From: Acidimicrobiaceae bacterium
Lineage (GTDB): Bacteria > Actinomycetota > Acidimicrobiia > Acidimicrobiales > Bog-793
Length of the DNA stretch: 5,908 bases
Direction: 5' to 3'
Assembly (NCBI GenBank): GCA_027459565.1
Contig: DAIDIA010000108.1
Span: forward strand, 1-5,908
Shown here: positions 1 through 5,908 of the stretch, in pieces
Numbering within the stretch: the first letter of the stretch is position 1
Layout: the number at the start of each line of letters is the position of its first letter
Translations under genes and position numbers: made by a program
Notes under the pieces: model-generated
The model's input: only the letters and a program-made list of their open reading frames with translations
Databases searched by the model: none
Told to the model about the DNA's origin: nothing

Positions 1-1584
1 GTCTTCGTCGGCGTCTTCGTCGACCGGATCGTCGAGCGTCTGCGACGAGGGGATGCACGGTTTCAGGGAATCCTGTCGCGACGCGAGGCGCTCGCGGCGC
101 TGGTGCCCGTGCTCATTGCCCTCGGCCTGCTTGCCGATGAGCTCGTCAACCCCGTCGGCTTCCAGCGATCACTCGAGAATCCGACAATTAATCCCCACCT
201 CAACACCGCGATGCTTGGCTATCTCGTCCCGGGTGCGCTGATCGTCGTCGCAATCGGCGCCTTCGTCGTCCTCGGAAACCGCATGCGAACCCAATTCGCG
301 CGTGCCGCGGTCGCCCTCCTCGCCATCTGCGACGTCGGGCTCTTCATCGCCAACAGTTCATTCGCGAGCGCACCGACCTCATTGTTCGCATCCTCGACGC
401 CCGCCTCGGTCCGGCTGCGTCACATGCTCGGAGGACAGGGACGGTTCGCGCTCTTCGATCCCTACTACCAGATCACCGATCCGTTGCCCGAGTTCGTGCA
501 GTCCGTCGGTCTGCCCGACCTCAACGTGCTCCAGGGCAATCCGAGCATCCAGGGATACGGCTCGATCGTGAATGGTGTCTACCAGCGCGTGACCGGTTCG
601 CATCTCCTCAACAACCTCACCTCCACGATCCTGACCGGTCCGACCGTGAACACGCTCGACCTTCGCATCCTGCTCACGCCCTCGAGTTACCTCGAGCACG
701 GACTCGGTACCGGAGCGTCGATCCCGCTGCCCTCGAGCATGCAGAACCTCGCCTATGGCATCCCCTTCATGGACAACGGCCCCTGGGTGATGCACCGGGA
801 CGCGACCACGACCTTCCAGCTCAGCAGGCCGCGCCTCGTCCGAAGGATCACCTTCACCCTCTCAGCGACCACGCTGTCTGGCGGGCCGCTCTCGATCACC
901 ACGTTCAACGGCACACGGGTCATCGAGAGAAAGACCGTCGACGCCTCGAGGACCGAGGAGTCCGTCGGGCTCGACGGCTCCGCGCCCATCACGACGGTGG
1001 TGTTCGCGAACACGGGCTCCGTGCCCGTCGAACTGCTCGCCGCGATGGTCACCACGACTAACCCCGGACAGCGGCTCGTGCTGAACGGACTGCTCGAGGG
1101 ATTCTTGCCGAGTGGCCACTGGGTCTTTGCCGGAACCATCGGCGCGCTGAGCGCCTTCAAGAACACCCAGATCCACGGCCTCGCGTGGCTCCAGCGTCTC
1201 GGCACCCACACGCCGAACACCAATGCGGCGACCTCGGGGCGGGTGATCGTCACTCGCGGAGCGGTGACGGCAGAGCAGGTGATGCGCGTGCACACCCCGA
1301 TCGCAGCGGTCCTCGTGCGTTCGGAGGCCTACAGCTCGGGCTGGAGCGTCGACATCGCGCCGATCGGCGGGGGGCAGCGCACTCACGAGATCGTGCACCG
1401 GTTCGGTCTCGTCCAGGAGGTGGCGCTTCCCGCCGGGGACTGGACGGTCACCTGGCACTACCGCCCGCGCACGCTCTTGCTCGGACTGTACCTGAGCGCG
1501 CTTGGCGCCATCATCTGGATCGGTGTCGTTGCGGTGATCCTCACGCGACGACGGAGGCTCCGTCGGTCCATCGACCGACACTGA
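1..1584 (+). CDS. YfhO-like multipass membrane protein, C-terminal part (5' end outside window)
   Basis: The frame is open from the first base, so this is the last 527 residues of a longer protein; the GTG at 103 is an internal Val codon (residue 35). Residues 1-7 look like the end of a membrane helix. Further helices lie at about 30-45, 71-92 and 100-117. About 370 residues then follow that are probably outside the membrane and rich in beta-type sequence, then a last helix at about 491-514 and a strongly basic tail (RRRRLRRSIDRH). The tail domain resembles YfhO-type proteins: a GYGSIVNGVYQ stretch, then LDLRILLTPSSYL (where YfhO proteins have their 'LDLLGVRYVV'-like segment), and near the end YSSGWSVDI followed by LPAGDWTVTWHYRPRTLLLGLYLS. 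Known YfhO proteins have a GT-C-like fold and help to glycosylate cell-wall polymers. The catalytic N-terminal loops are missing here, so activity and substrate cannot be judged. Another GT-C membrane glycosyltransferase is the main alternative. Confidence 0.72.
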   Translation, partial: VFVGVFVDRIVERLRRGDARFQGILSRREALAALVPVLIALGLLADELVNPVGFQRSLENPTINPHLNTAMLGYLVPGALIVVAIGAFVVLGNRMRTQFARAAVALLAICDVGLFIANSSFASAPTSLFASSTPASVRLRHMLGGQGRFALFDPYYQITDPLPEFVQSVGLPDLNVLQGNPSIQGYGSIVNGVYQRVTGSHLLNNLTSTILTGPTVNTLDLRILLTPSSYLEHGLGTGASIPLPSSMQNLAYGIPFMDNGPWVMHRDATTTFQLSRPRLVRRITFTLSATTLSGGPLSITTFNGTRVIERKTVDASRTEESVGLDGSAPITTVVFANTGSVPVELLAAMVTTTNPGQRLVLNGLLEGFLPSGHWVFAGTIGALSAFKNTQIHGLAWLQRLGTHTPNTNAATSGRVIVTRGAVTAEQVMRVHTPIAAVLVRSEAYSSGWSVDIAPIGGGQRTHEIVHRFGLVQEVALPAGDWTVTWHYRPRTLLLGLYLSALGAIIWIGVVAVILTRRRRLRRSIDRH

Positions 1585-1660
1585 ACGGGCCAACGCGACG
1601 TTCGCGACCGTGAGCGCCCCAGACCCGCGCATTGTCTCGCCGCGGGGCCCGTGCGACCGG

Positions 1661-1666
1661 TAGCGT
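1661..1666 (+). promoter_or_regulatory. candidate -10 box (TAGCGT) for transketolase
   Basis: TAGCGT fits the actinobacterial TANNNT -10 pattern. It lies in the 133-base gap between the membrane-protein stop and the transketolase start. Transcription would begin near 1672-1674, giving a leader of about 45 bases that contains the Shine-Dalgarno sequence at 1705. I see no good -35 hexamer at the usual distance; TTGTCT at 1632-1637 is 23 bases away, which is too far. This is inference from one short motif. Confidence 0.35.
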
Positions 1667-1704
1667 ATGACCGCGGCCCCGATACCCACGCTCCTCTTGT
1701 CGAC

Positions 1705-1710
1705 AAAGGA
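1705..1710 (+). promoter_or_regulatory. ribosome binding site (AAAGGA) that decides the tkt start
   Basis: AAAGGA is followed by seven bases and then the ATG at 1718, which is near-ideal spacing. The upstream in-frame ATG at 1667 has no comparable site, and it would lie at or before the predicted transcription start. This site therefore supports 1718 as the true start of transketolase. Confidence 0.75.
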
Positions 1711-1717
1711 AACCCCG

Positions 1718-3565
1718 ATGCAAGCTCACGAGATCACCGAAATCGAGAACCTTGCCCGTCAGCTGCGTGTCGACATCATCCGCTCCAGCACGAAGGCGGG
1801 GTCGGGCCATCCGACCTCCTCGATGTCCGCGGCGGACCTGCTCGCGGTCTTGGTCACCCGTCACCTGCGCTATGACTGGCAGAGCCCGAAGAGCCCGGTC
1901 AACGACCATCTGATCTATTCCAAGGGCCATGTCTCCCCTCTCGTCTATGCCGTCTACCGGGCTGTCGGCGTGATCGACGAGGACGAGATGATCAACACCT
2001 ACCGCCAGTTCGGCTCGCGCCTCCAGGGCCACCCGACTCCGGTCCTCCCGTGGATCGACCTCGCGACCGGTTCGCTCGGGCTCGGGATCGCGGCCGCGGT
2101 CGGCATCGCACTCGCGGGCAAGGAGCTCGATCGACTCGACTACCAGACCTGGGTGCTCTGCGGCGACAGCGAGATGGCGGAGGGCTCGGTCTGGGAGGCG
2201 CTCGGCAGGGCCGCGAACTTCGGGTTGTCGAACCTGACCGTGCTCGTCGACGTCAACCGCCTCGGTCAACGCGGTCCGACCGAGTTCGGCTGGGACCTCG
2301 AGGTCTACGCACGACGGATCGAGGCATTCGGCTGCCACGCGCTCTCGATCGATGGACACGACATCGCGGCGATCGATGCCGCGATGACGAGTGCGCGCCA
2401 CGCCGAGCGCCCGACCGTCATCCTCGCGAAGACCATCAAGGGCAAGGGATTCTCCGAGGTGGAAGACCGTGGGGGGTTCCACGGCGTCGCACTGAACGCC
2501 GAGCTTGCCGCCCGTGCGATCGCAGAGCTCGGTGGAACGAGCGACCTCAGGGTGCAATCACCCGCTCCGACTCCGGGCAGACCGGCCATCACGGCCGATC
2601 CCGATACGCCCGACACGTGGATGCCGATCTACGAGATCGGGACCAAGGTGGCGACGCGCAAGGCCTTCGGCGAGGCGCTCGCAGGACTTGCACACCGTCC
2701 CGAGGTCGTGGTGCTCGACGCCGAGGTCGGGAACTCGACCTACACCGAGGACTTCGAGAGGGTCGCTCCCGAGCGGTTCTTCCAGTCGTTCATCGCCGAG
2801 CAGATGATGGTCGCCACAGCGGCCGGACTCGCGGTGCGCGGTTACGTACCCTTTGCCTCGACCTTCGGCGCGTTCTTCACGAGGGCCTATGACTTCATCC
2901 GGATGATCGGGATCTCCGGGCTGCCGATCCGCCTTGTCGGCTCGCACGCCGGCGTCGAGATCGGCCCGGACGGACCCTCGCAGATGGCGCTCGAGGACCT
3001 CGCCTGCATGCGCGCGGTCAACGGCTCGGTCGTGCTGTATCCGTCTGACGCGACCTCCGCGGCCGCGCTCACCTTCCTCATGGCCGATGTCCCCGGCGTT
3101 GCCTACATGCGCACGACGCGCGGCGCCTATCCCGTGCTCTACCGCCCCGATGAGGAGTTCAGGATCGGCGGATCGAAGGTGCTCGGAGCCTCTCCGGTTG
3201 ACCAGGTCACGCTCGTCGGCGCGGGCGTCACCCTCCACGAGTGCCTCCTCGCCCAGCACGAACTCGAGGAGTCCGGCATCGCGACGCGCGTCATCGACTG
3301 TTATTCGATCAAGCCCCTCGATCTCGCGACGTTCACCGAGGCACTCGGAGTCACCGAGGGACGGATCGTGATCGCCGAGGACCACTACCTCGCCGGGGGC
3401 ATCGGAGAGGCGGTGACGGCCGCGCTCGTGGAGTCCGGGGTCACGCTGTCACTTCGACACCTCTGCGTCCGGGAGCTCTCGTGCTCGGGAACCCCGGCCG
3501 AACTGCTCGATCATGCCGGGATCTCCGCGCGTCACATCGTCACCGCAGCACGGAGTCTCCTGTGA
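1718..3565 (+). CDS. tkt: transketolase, short single-chain form
   Basis: Transketolase uses thiamine diphosphate and a metal ion to move two-carbon ketol units between sugar phosphates in the pentose phosphate pathway (and the Calvin cycle, where present), in the cytosol. The protein has 615 residues, close to the ~620 of animal-type enzymes and shorter than the ~660-700 of E. coli-type ones. The N-terminal cofactor domain (about 10-265) has GSGHP (His31), SKGH (His71), QGHP (His105), the GDSE...DVN thiamine-diphosphate motif (149-152, with Asn180) and FHG (His255). A Pro-rich linker (about 272-305) leads to the pyrimidine domain (about 312-478), with IAEQ (Glu361, the activating glutamate), SHAGVEIGPDGPSQ (His410, Asp418) and RTTR (465-468). 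The C-terminal domain carries GAGVTLHE, IKPLD and EDHYLAGGIGEA. All expected catalytic residues are present. ATG 1718 is preferred over ATG 1667 because of its ribosome binding site. No transaldolase or other pentose phosphate gene is adjacent. Confidence 0.96.
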   Translation: MQAHEITEIENLARQLRVDIIRSSTKAGSGHPTSSMSAADLLAVLVTRHLRYDWQSPKSPVNDHLIYSKGHVSPLVYAVYRAVGVIDEDEMINTYRQFGSRLQGHPTPVLPWIDLATGSLGLGIAAAVGIALAGKELDRLDYQTWVLCGDSEMAEGSVWEALGRAANFGLSNLTVLVDVNRLGQRGPTEFGWDLEVYARRIEAFGCHALSIDGHDIAAIDAAMTSARHAERPTVILAKTIKGKGFSEVEDRGGFHGVALNAELAARAIAELGGTSDLRVQSPAPTPGRPAITADPDTPDTWMPIYEIGTKVATRKAFGEALAGLAHRPEVVVLDAEVGNSTYTEDFERVAPERFFQSFIAEQMMVATAAGLAVRGYVPFASTFGAFFTRAYDFIRMIGISGLPIRLVGSHAGVEIGPDGPSQMALEDLACMRAVNGSVVLYPSDATSAAALTFLMADVPGVAYMRTTRGAYPVLYRPDEEFRIGGSKVLGASPVDQVTLVGAGVTLHECLLAQHELEESGIATRVIDCYSIKPLDLATFTEALGVTEGRIVIAEDHYLAGGIGEAVTAALVESGVTLSLRHLCVRELSCSGTPAELLDHAGISARHIVTAARSLL

Positions 3566-3616
3566 CCGTGGCATGCGCGCGCGAAGGGCTCGACACCACC
3601 TTGGCGCCTCCTTCGT

Positions 3617-3622
3617 TATCCT
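3617..3622 (+). promoter_or_regulatory. candidate -10 box (TATCCT) giving a leaderless transcript
   Basis: TATCCT matches the TANNNT pattern and ends six bases before the ATG at 3629. Transcription starting about seven bases downstream would begin on the A of the ATG itself. No Shine-Dalgarno-like run precedes this ATG, which agrees with leaderless translation, a common mode in Actinobacteria. The best -35-like hexamer, TCGACA at 3590-3595, is 21 bases away and so poorly spaced. Confidence 0.45.
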
Positions 3623-3628
3623 GATCGC

Positions 3629-4228
3629 ATGGATCGCACACCGACCGCCCGGAGGACGCGCGGTCTCACCACGAGGATGGCCATCGCGCTGACGGCATCG
3701 CTGGTCGTCGTCTCGGGGTTCCTCGTGGCGATGATCATCAACCTCACCTCGTCGCCAAAGACGGTGACCCGATACCCGATGGCGACCTTCGTTGCCTCCT
3801 CGACACTCCAGGTGGGTTCGTCGCTACCGAACACGCCCGCCCTTCGCGAGTTGATCGGTTCGGGTTCAGAATCACTCGCCGCCATCTCGCGCCACCGGCC
3901 GATGGTGATCAACTTCTTCGCCTCGTACTGCACCGCATGCGCCGAGGAGATGCGGACGTTCGCACAGGTGTCGAGCGCGGATCGTGCGGTCCAGTTCGTC
4001 GGCATCGACACCAGCGAGCCCGATCCCGCCAAGGCCCGGTCACTCGTCCTCGGCGCGAAGATCACCTACCCCGTGCTCGTCGACAACTCCGCCTCGGTGA
4101 TGCTGAACGACTTCGGCATCTCCAACCTGCCGACCACCTTCTTCGTCTCGGCCGCGGGACGGGTCACCGAGGAGGTGCTGGGCCTCGAGACTCCCGCGCA
4201 GCTGCGCGCGCATCTCGCGAAGCTCTGA
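3629..4228 (+). CDS. membrane-anchored thioredoxin-fold protein (TlpA/ResA-like)
   Basis: This is a predicted thiol-disulfide oxidoreductase acting on the outer face of the cytoplasmic membrane. The protein has 199 residues. A basic N-terminus (Arg8, 9, 11 and 16) precedes one hydrophobic helix at about 17-37, with no lipobox Cys, so it is probably a signal anchor. The thioredoxin domain runs from about 60 to the end. It contains VINFFASYCTACAEEM with Cys101 and Cys104 as the CXXC pair, FVGIDTSEPDPAKA (a TlpA/ResA-type strand and turn), and GISNLPTTFFVSAAGRV, where Pro168 is the expected cis-proline. The residue before the first Cys is Tyr instead of the usual Trp, and the Pro that often follows 'EM' in this family is absent. 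The family reduces or isomerises disulfides, for example in cytochrome c maturation, but no ccdA, ccs or cytochrome gene is nearby, so the partner is unknown. It starts 63 bases after tkt, probably from its own promoter. Confidence 0.88.
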   Translation: MDRTPTARRTRGLTTRMAIALTASLVVVSGFLVAMIINLTSSPKTVTRYPMATFVASSTLQVGSSLPNTPALRELIGSGSESLAAISRHRPMVINFFASYCTACAEEMRTFAQVSSADRAVQFVGIDTSEPDPAKARSLVLGAKITYPVLVDNSASVMLNDFGISNLPTTFFVSAAGRVTEEVLGLETPAQLRAHLAKL

Positions 4229-4231
4229 GCC

Positions 4232-5038
4232 TCACGGCGTCAGGACGCGCCGCAGGCGCGCGCTGACAACGGTCATCCCGAGAAGCGTCGCCGCGACGAG
4301 ATAGGCAATGTGCACGAGCACTATCGGTCCGACCGCTCCGACATCGAGCGCCCGCAGGAGGCTCACCCCCTGATAGAGCGGCGAGCATTCGACGACGATC
4401 CGGAACCATCCCGGGTAGACATCGAGGCCGTAGAAGGTTCCCGAGAAGAGGAAGATCGGTAGGAGTGCGAGGGAGACCGAGCCGATGTCCTGCCAGGACT
4501 TCATGAACGAGGTGGCGGCGAGGCCGATCGCGCCGAAGGCGAGACTGACGAGCGCGGCGCCGGGAAGGCACAGGATCGCCCAGTAGGAGTCGCAGTATCC
4601 GAACCCTGCCATGACGAGCAGGAAGCCAATCGAATAGATCGTCCCCCGGATGAGGGTCCAGCCGAGCTCACCGGTCGCGATGTCGATGACGCGAAGCGGC
4701 GTGGCGAGCATTGCGGCATACGTCTTCTCGACCTTGAGGTGGTAGAAGAAGTTGTACGTCGCATCGAACACCGCCCCATTCATCGCCGCGGAGGCGAGCA
4801 GTCCCGGAGCGACGAAGGTCGCGTAGCTGACCTGATGGCCATCGACACTGAGTGCTCCGACGAGTCGGCCGAGACCGATGCCGATTCCGAGCAAGTAGAA
4901 GAACGGCTCGAAGAATCCCGACACGATGTAGACCCAGCTCCTGCGGTATCCGAGGACATGACGCTCGACCACGGCGAGCGCGGGACGCAGCGCGAAAAGG
5001 TGCGGCGTGATCCGCGGCGCGCGTGCGAGCGCGTTCAT
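4232..5038 (-). CDS. ABC-2 type transporter permease, second subunit (NodJ-like)
   Basis: This is a membrane subunit of an ABC exporter, with 268 residues. Hydrophobic segments lie at about 36-60, 72-92, 122-148, 152-177, 187-207 and 237-259, the six-helix plan of ABC-2 permeases. Family-type motifs are ATPLRVID (112-119), FLFSGTF (196-202) and SPLYQGVSLLRAL (219-231), matching the NodJ/DrrB group that exports lipids, lipo-oligosaccharides or drugs. The start is fixed by a 4-base ATGA overlap with the upstream permease and a GAAGG site eight bases before the ATG. The frame stays open well upstream, but that part is the shadow of the neighbouring permease. Its closest visible relative is that neighbour, so the two probably arose by duplication and pair as a heterodimer. 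The substrate cannot be read from the sequence. Its stop lies three bases from the stop of the convergent thioredoxin-like gene. Confidence 0.93.
   Translation of the reverse strand: MNALARAPRITPHLFALRPALAVVERHVLGYRRSWVYIVSGFFEPFFYLLGIGIGLGRLVGALSVDGHQVSYATFVAPGLLASAAMNGAVFDATYNFFYHLKVEKTYAAMLATPLRVIDIATGELGWTLIRGTIYSIGFLLVMAGFGYCDSYWAILCLPGAALVSLAFGAIGLAATSFMKSWQDIGSVSLALLPIFLFSGTFYGLDVYPGWFRIVVECSPLYQGVSLLRALDVGAVGPIVLVHIAYLVAATLLGMTVVSARLRRVLTP
4682..4706 (-). repeat. 25-base segment shared by both permease genes, copy A
   Basis: This segment matches 5491-5515 at 24 of 25 bases; the only difference is C at 4700 against T at 5509. It encodes residues 112-119 (ATPLRVID) of the second permease. 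Every codon is the same in both copies except the Thr codon (ACG against ACA), and both use CTT for Leu, an uncommon choice in this GC-rich DNA. Similarity drops directly on both sides. Confidence 0.8.
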
Positions 5039-5874
5039 CGCTCGAGCCTTCGCGAGTAGGTCCTTGACCCGAAGAGGATCCCGAGCGTCGCGAGAGCCAA
5101 AAGGTAGGCGAGATCCCCGAGGTTCGACCAGGCCAAAAGATGTCCCTCTGAAAGCGCGCGACACAGAACGACACCGTGATAGAGCGGAGTGAGTCTGGCG
5201 ACGAACTGCAGCGCGCCGGGAAGCTGTGCGATGGGAAAGAACGTCCCCGAGAACAGGAACAGCGGAATGATGAGCAGCCGATTGATCGTCGAGAAGGCCT
5301 CGTCTCCGGTGAATCGCGCGGCGAGCGCAGCCATCGGCGTCGCGAAGGCGAGGCCGAGCAGCGCTGCGGCGAGGATCTCGAGCAGGCTCGCCGGCGTCCG
5401 CACGACTCCGAAGCCGGCGCTGATGCCGACGAAGACCGCGCACGCGAAGAGGAGGCGAAAGGCGATCCACGCGAGGTGGCCGAACAGGACGTCGATGACG
5501 CGAAGCGGTGTGGCGCACTGCGCGAGATAGGAGCGTTGCCAGCGGATCGCGCTCATCACCGGCCAGCTCGCCTCATTGATTCCGATCTGCATCGCCGAGG
5601 CCGCGAGGATTCCCGGCGTGACGAACCGCAGGTAGGAGACACCTCCGAGCGAGAGGGAGTGCGTGCCCACGTGGTGGTTCACGAGTCCCCCGAGGCCGAT
5701 ACCCAACGAGGCCAGATAGAGCGTGGGGTAGACAAAGGTCGAGAGGATCGATCCGCGCCAGGTCCTCCGGTAGAGGAGGGCCCAGAAGGAGAACGCGAGC
5801 GTCCAGCGCGGGTGCGCGCGCGTCGGCTGAGCCTCGGGACCGAAGAGGCCGACGAAGCGCGCCGAGTCAGTCAT
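5035..5874 (-). CDS. ABC-2 type transporter permease, first subunit (NodJ-like)
   Basis: This is the other membrane subunit of the exporter, with 279 residues. After a polar N-terminal stretch, hydrophobic segments lie at about 43-65, 81-103, 127-157, 163-187, 198-218 and 253-270. It shares an ordered motif set with its downstream neighbour: GIGLGGLV (58-65), VTPGILAASAM (85-95), ATPLRVID (121-128), FLFSGTF (206-212) and TPLYHGVVLCRAL (229-241). The order and spacing match, and this supports an ancient tandem duplication. The start ATG at 5874 overlaps the end of the ATPase frame by eight bases, with a weak GGGGA site (5879-5883) four bases upstream. Its stop overlaps the next start as ATGA. 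By family knowledge, it should form a permease heterodimer driven by the ATPase, exporting a lipid, glycolipid or hydrophobic drug; the substrate is unknown. Confidence 0.93.
   Translation of the reverse strand: MTDSARFVGLFGPEAQPTRAHPRWTLAFSFWALLYRRTWRGSILSTFVYPTLYLASLGIGLGGLVNHHVGTHSLSLGGVSYLRFVTPGILAASAMQIGINEASWPVMSAIRWQRSYLAQCATPLRVIDVLFGHLAWIAFRLLFACAVFVGISAGFGVVRTPASLLEILAAALLGLAFATPMAALAARFTGDEAFSTINRLLIIPLFLFSGTFFPIAQLPGALQFVARLTPLYHGVVLCRALSEGHLLAWSNLGDLAYLLALATLGILFGSRTYSRRLER
5047..5051 (-). promoter_or_regulatory. ribosome binding site (GAAGG) for the second permease
   Basis: On the minus strand GAAGG is followed by eight bases and then the ATG at 5038. It lies inside the 3' end of the first permease gene. 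Together with the ATGA stop/start overlap, it supports coupled translation and settles the start among several possible upstream codons in the same open frame. Confidence 0.6.
5491..5515 (-). repeat. 25-base segment shared by both permease genes, copy B
   Basis: This is the counterpart of 4682-4706, with one mismatch in 25 bases. It encodes residues 121-128 (ATPLRVID) of the first permease, at the same place in the fold, just before the third hydrophobic segment. The two copies lie 809 bases apart in the same orientation. Confidence 0.8.
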
Positions 5875-5908
5875 CGAGTCCCCGTCCGGTCAGCGCGAGG
5901 AAGACGTC
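5867..5908 (-). CDS. ABC transporter ATP-binding protein, extreme C-terminus (partial)
   Basis: Only the last 13 codons and the TGA stop (5867-5869) are inside the window. They read DVFLALTGRGLDD. The 'DVFL.LTGR.L' ending is typical of DrrA/NodI-type ABC ATPases, where it commonly appears as 'EDVFLxLTGRxL'. The stop falls eight bases inside the first permease gene, as expected for the first gene of an ATPase-permease-permease operon. The nucleotide-binding motifs (Walker A, Walker B, signature) would lie beyond the right edge, so the assignment rests on this short tail and on context. Confidence 0.82.
   Translation of the reverse strand, partial: DVFLALTGRGLDD

Noticed and set aside
1..22. 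Ten-base direct repeat (GTCTTCGTCG at 1-10 and 13-22)
   Set aside because: It encodes the low-complexity hydrophobic stretch VFVGVFV of a membrane helix, which fully explains it.
103..105. GTG as the start of the first gene
   Set aside because: The same frame is open to base 1 with hydrophobic, coding-like sequence upstream and no ribosome binding site before the GTG, so the gene is cut by the window edge.
1594..1606. Small hairpin CGCGA-CGT-TCGCG after the first gene's stop
   Set aside because: The stem is five base pairs with no T-tract, too weak to call a terminator.
1643..1681. Seven-base inverted repeat (CGGGGCC / GGCCCCG) flanking the candidate -10 box
   Set aside because: The arms are short and pure G+C in a GC-rich region, 25 bases apart, so chance is likely; there is not enough to call an operator.
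862..3385. Long open frames on the minus strand opposite the membrane protein and transketolase (for example 862-1689, 1541-2557, 2558-3385)
   Set aside because: They are rich in Arg, Asp, Gly and Glu with no recognisable motif, and they lie opposite well-supported genes. Such antisense frames are expected in GC-rich coding DNA.
1585..4228. Transketolase and the thioredoxin-like protein as one redox or metabolic operon
   Set aside because: Each gene has its own candidate promoter and there is no known functional link; closeness alone is not evidence.
4246..4260. Hairpin CGCGCC-GCA-GGCGCG near the convergent gene ends
   Set aside because: It has no T-run on either side and lies in Arg-rich codons of the permease C-terminus, so it is not supported as a terminator.
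4232..5518. A 428-residue permease frame extending upstream to 5518
   Set aside because: The first 160 residues are an Arg-rich shadow of the neighbouring permease; the ATGA overlap and GAAGG site place the start at 5038.

Overview
The window is GC-rich coding DNA with very little spacing between genes and a strong preference for G or C at third codon positions. This fits a high-GC actinobacterium (Actinomycetota). A lineage such as Acidimicrobiia is possible, but that is only a guess. Two further observations agree with this: one gene appears to have a leaderless start with a TANNNT -10 box, and the ABC-2 exporter uses two different permeases.

Layout. The plus strand carries three genes. 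(1) Positions 1-1584 hold the 3' part of a large membrane protein that resembles the YfhO-type (GT-C-like) family; its start lies before the window. (2) Positions 1718-3565 hold a complete short-form transketolase (tkt), with its own Shine-Dalgarno sequence and a candidate promoter. (3) Positions 3629-4228 hold a membrane-anchored thioredoxin-fold protein of the TlpA/ResA type with a CTAC active site, probably translated from a leaderless mRNA. The minus strand carries an ABC-2 exporter operon that enters from the right edge. It consists of the last 13 codons of an ATPase (5867-5908), a first permease (5035-5874) and a second, paralogous permease (4232-5038). The reading frames overlap by 8 and 4 bases, so the three genes are almost certainly translated as a coupled unit. 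The plus and minus groups converge with only three bases between their stop codons (4229-4231).

How the genes relate. The ABC genes form one functional unit: an ATPase and a permease heterodimer of the NodIJ/DrrAB class that exports an unknown lipid, glycolipid or drug. The three plus-strand genes show no shared pathway. Transketolase is central carbon metabolism (pentose phosphate pathway or Calvin cycle), the thioredoxin-like protein is extracytoplasmic thiol chemistry, and the membrane protein probably belongs to cell-envelope polymer glycosylation. Nothing here is clearly mobile, and I see no RNA gene, CRISPR array or insertion sequence. I found no convincing undescribed system. The most curious DNA-level signal is a 25-base segment present in both permease genes with one mismatch, although the proteins are otherwise well diverged.
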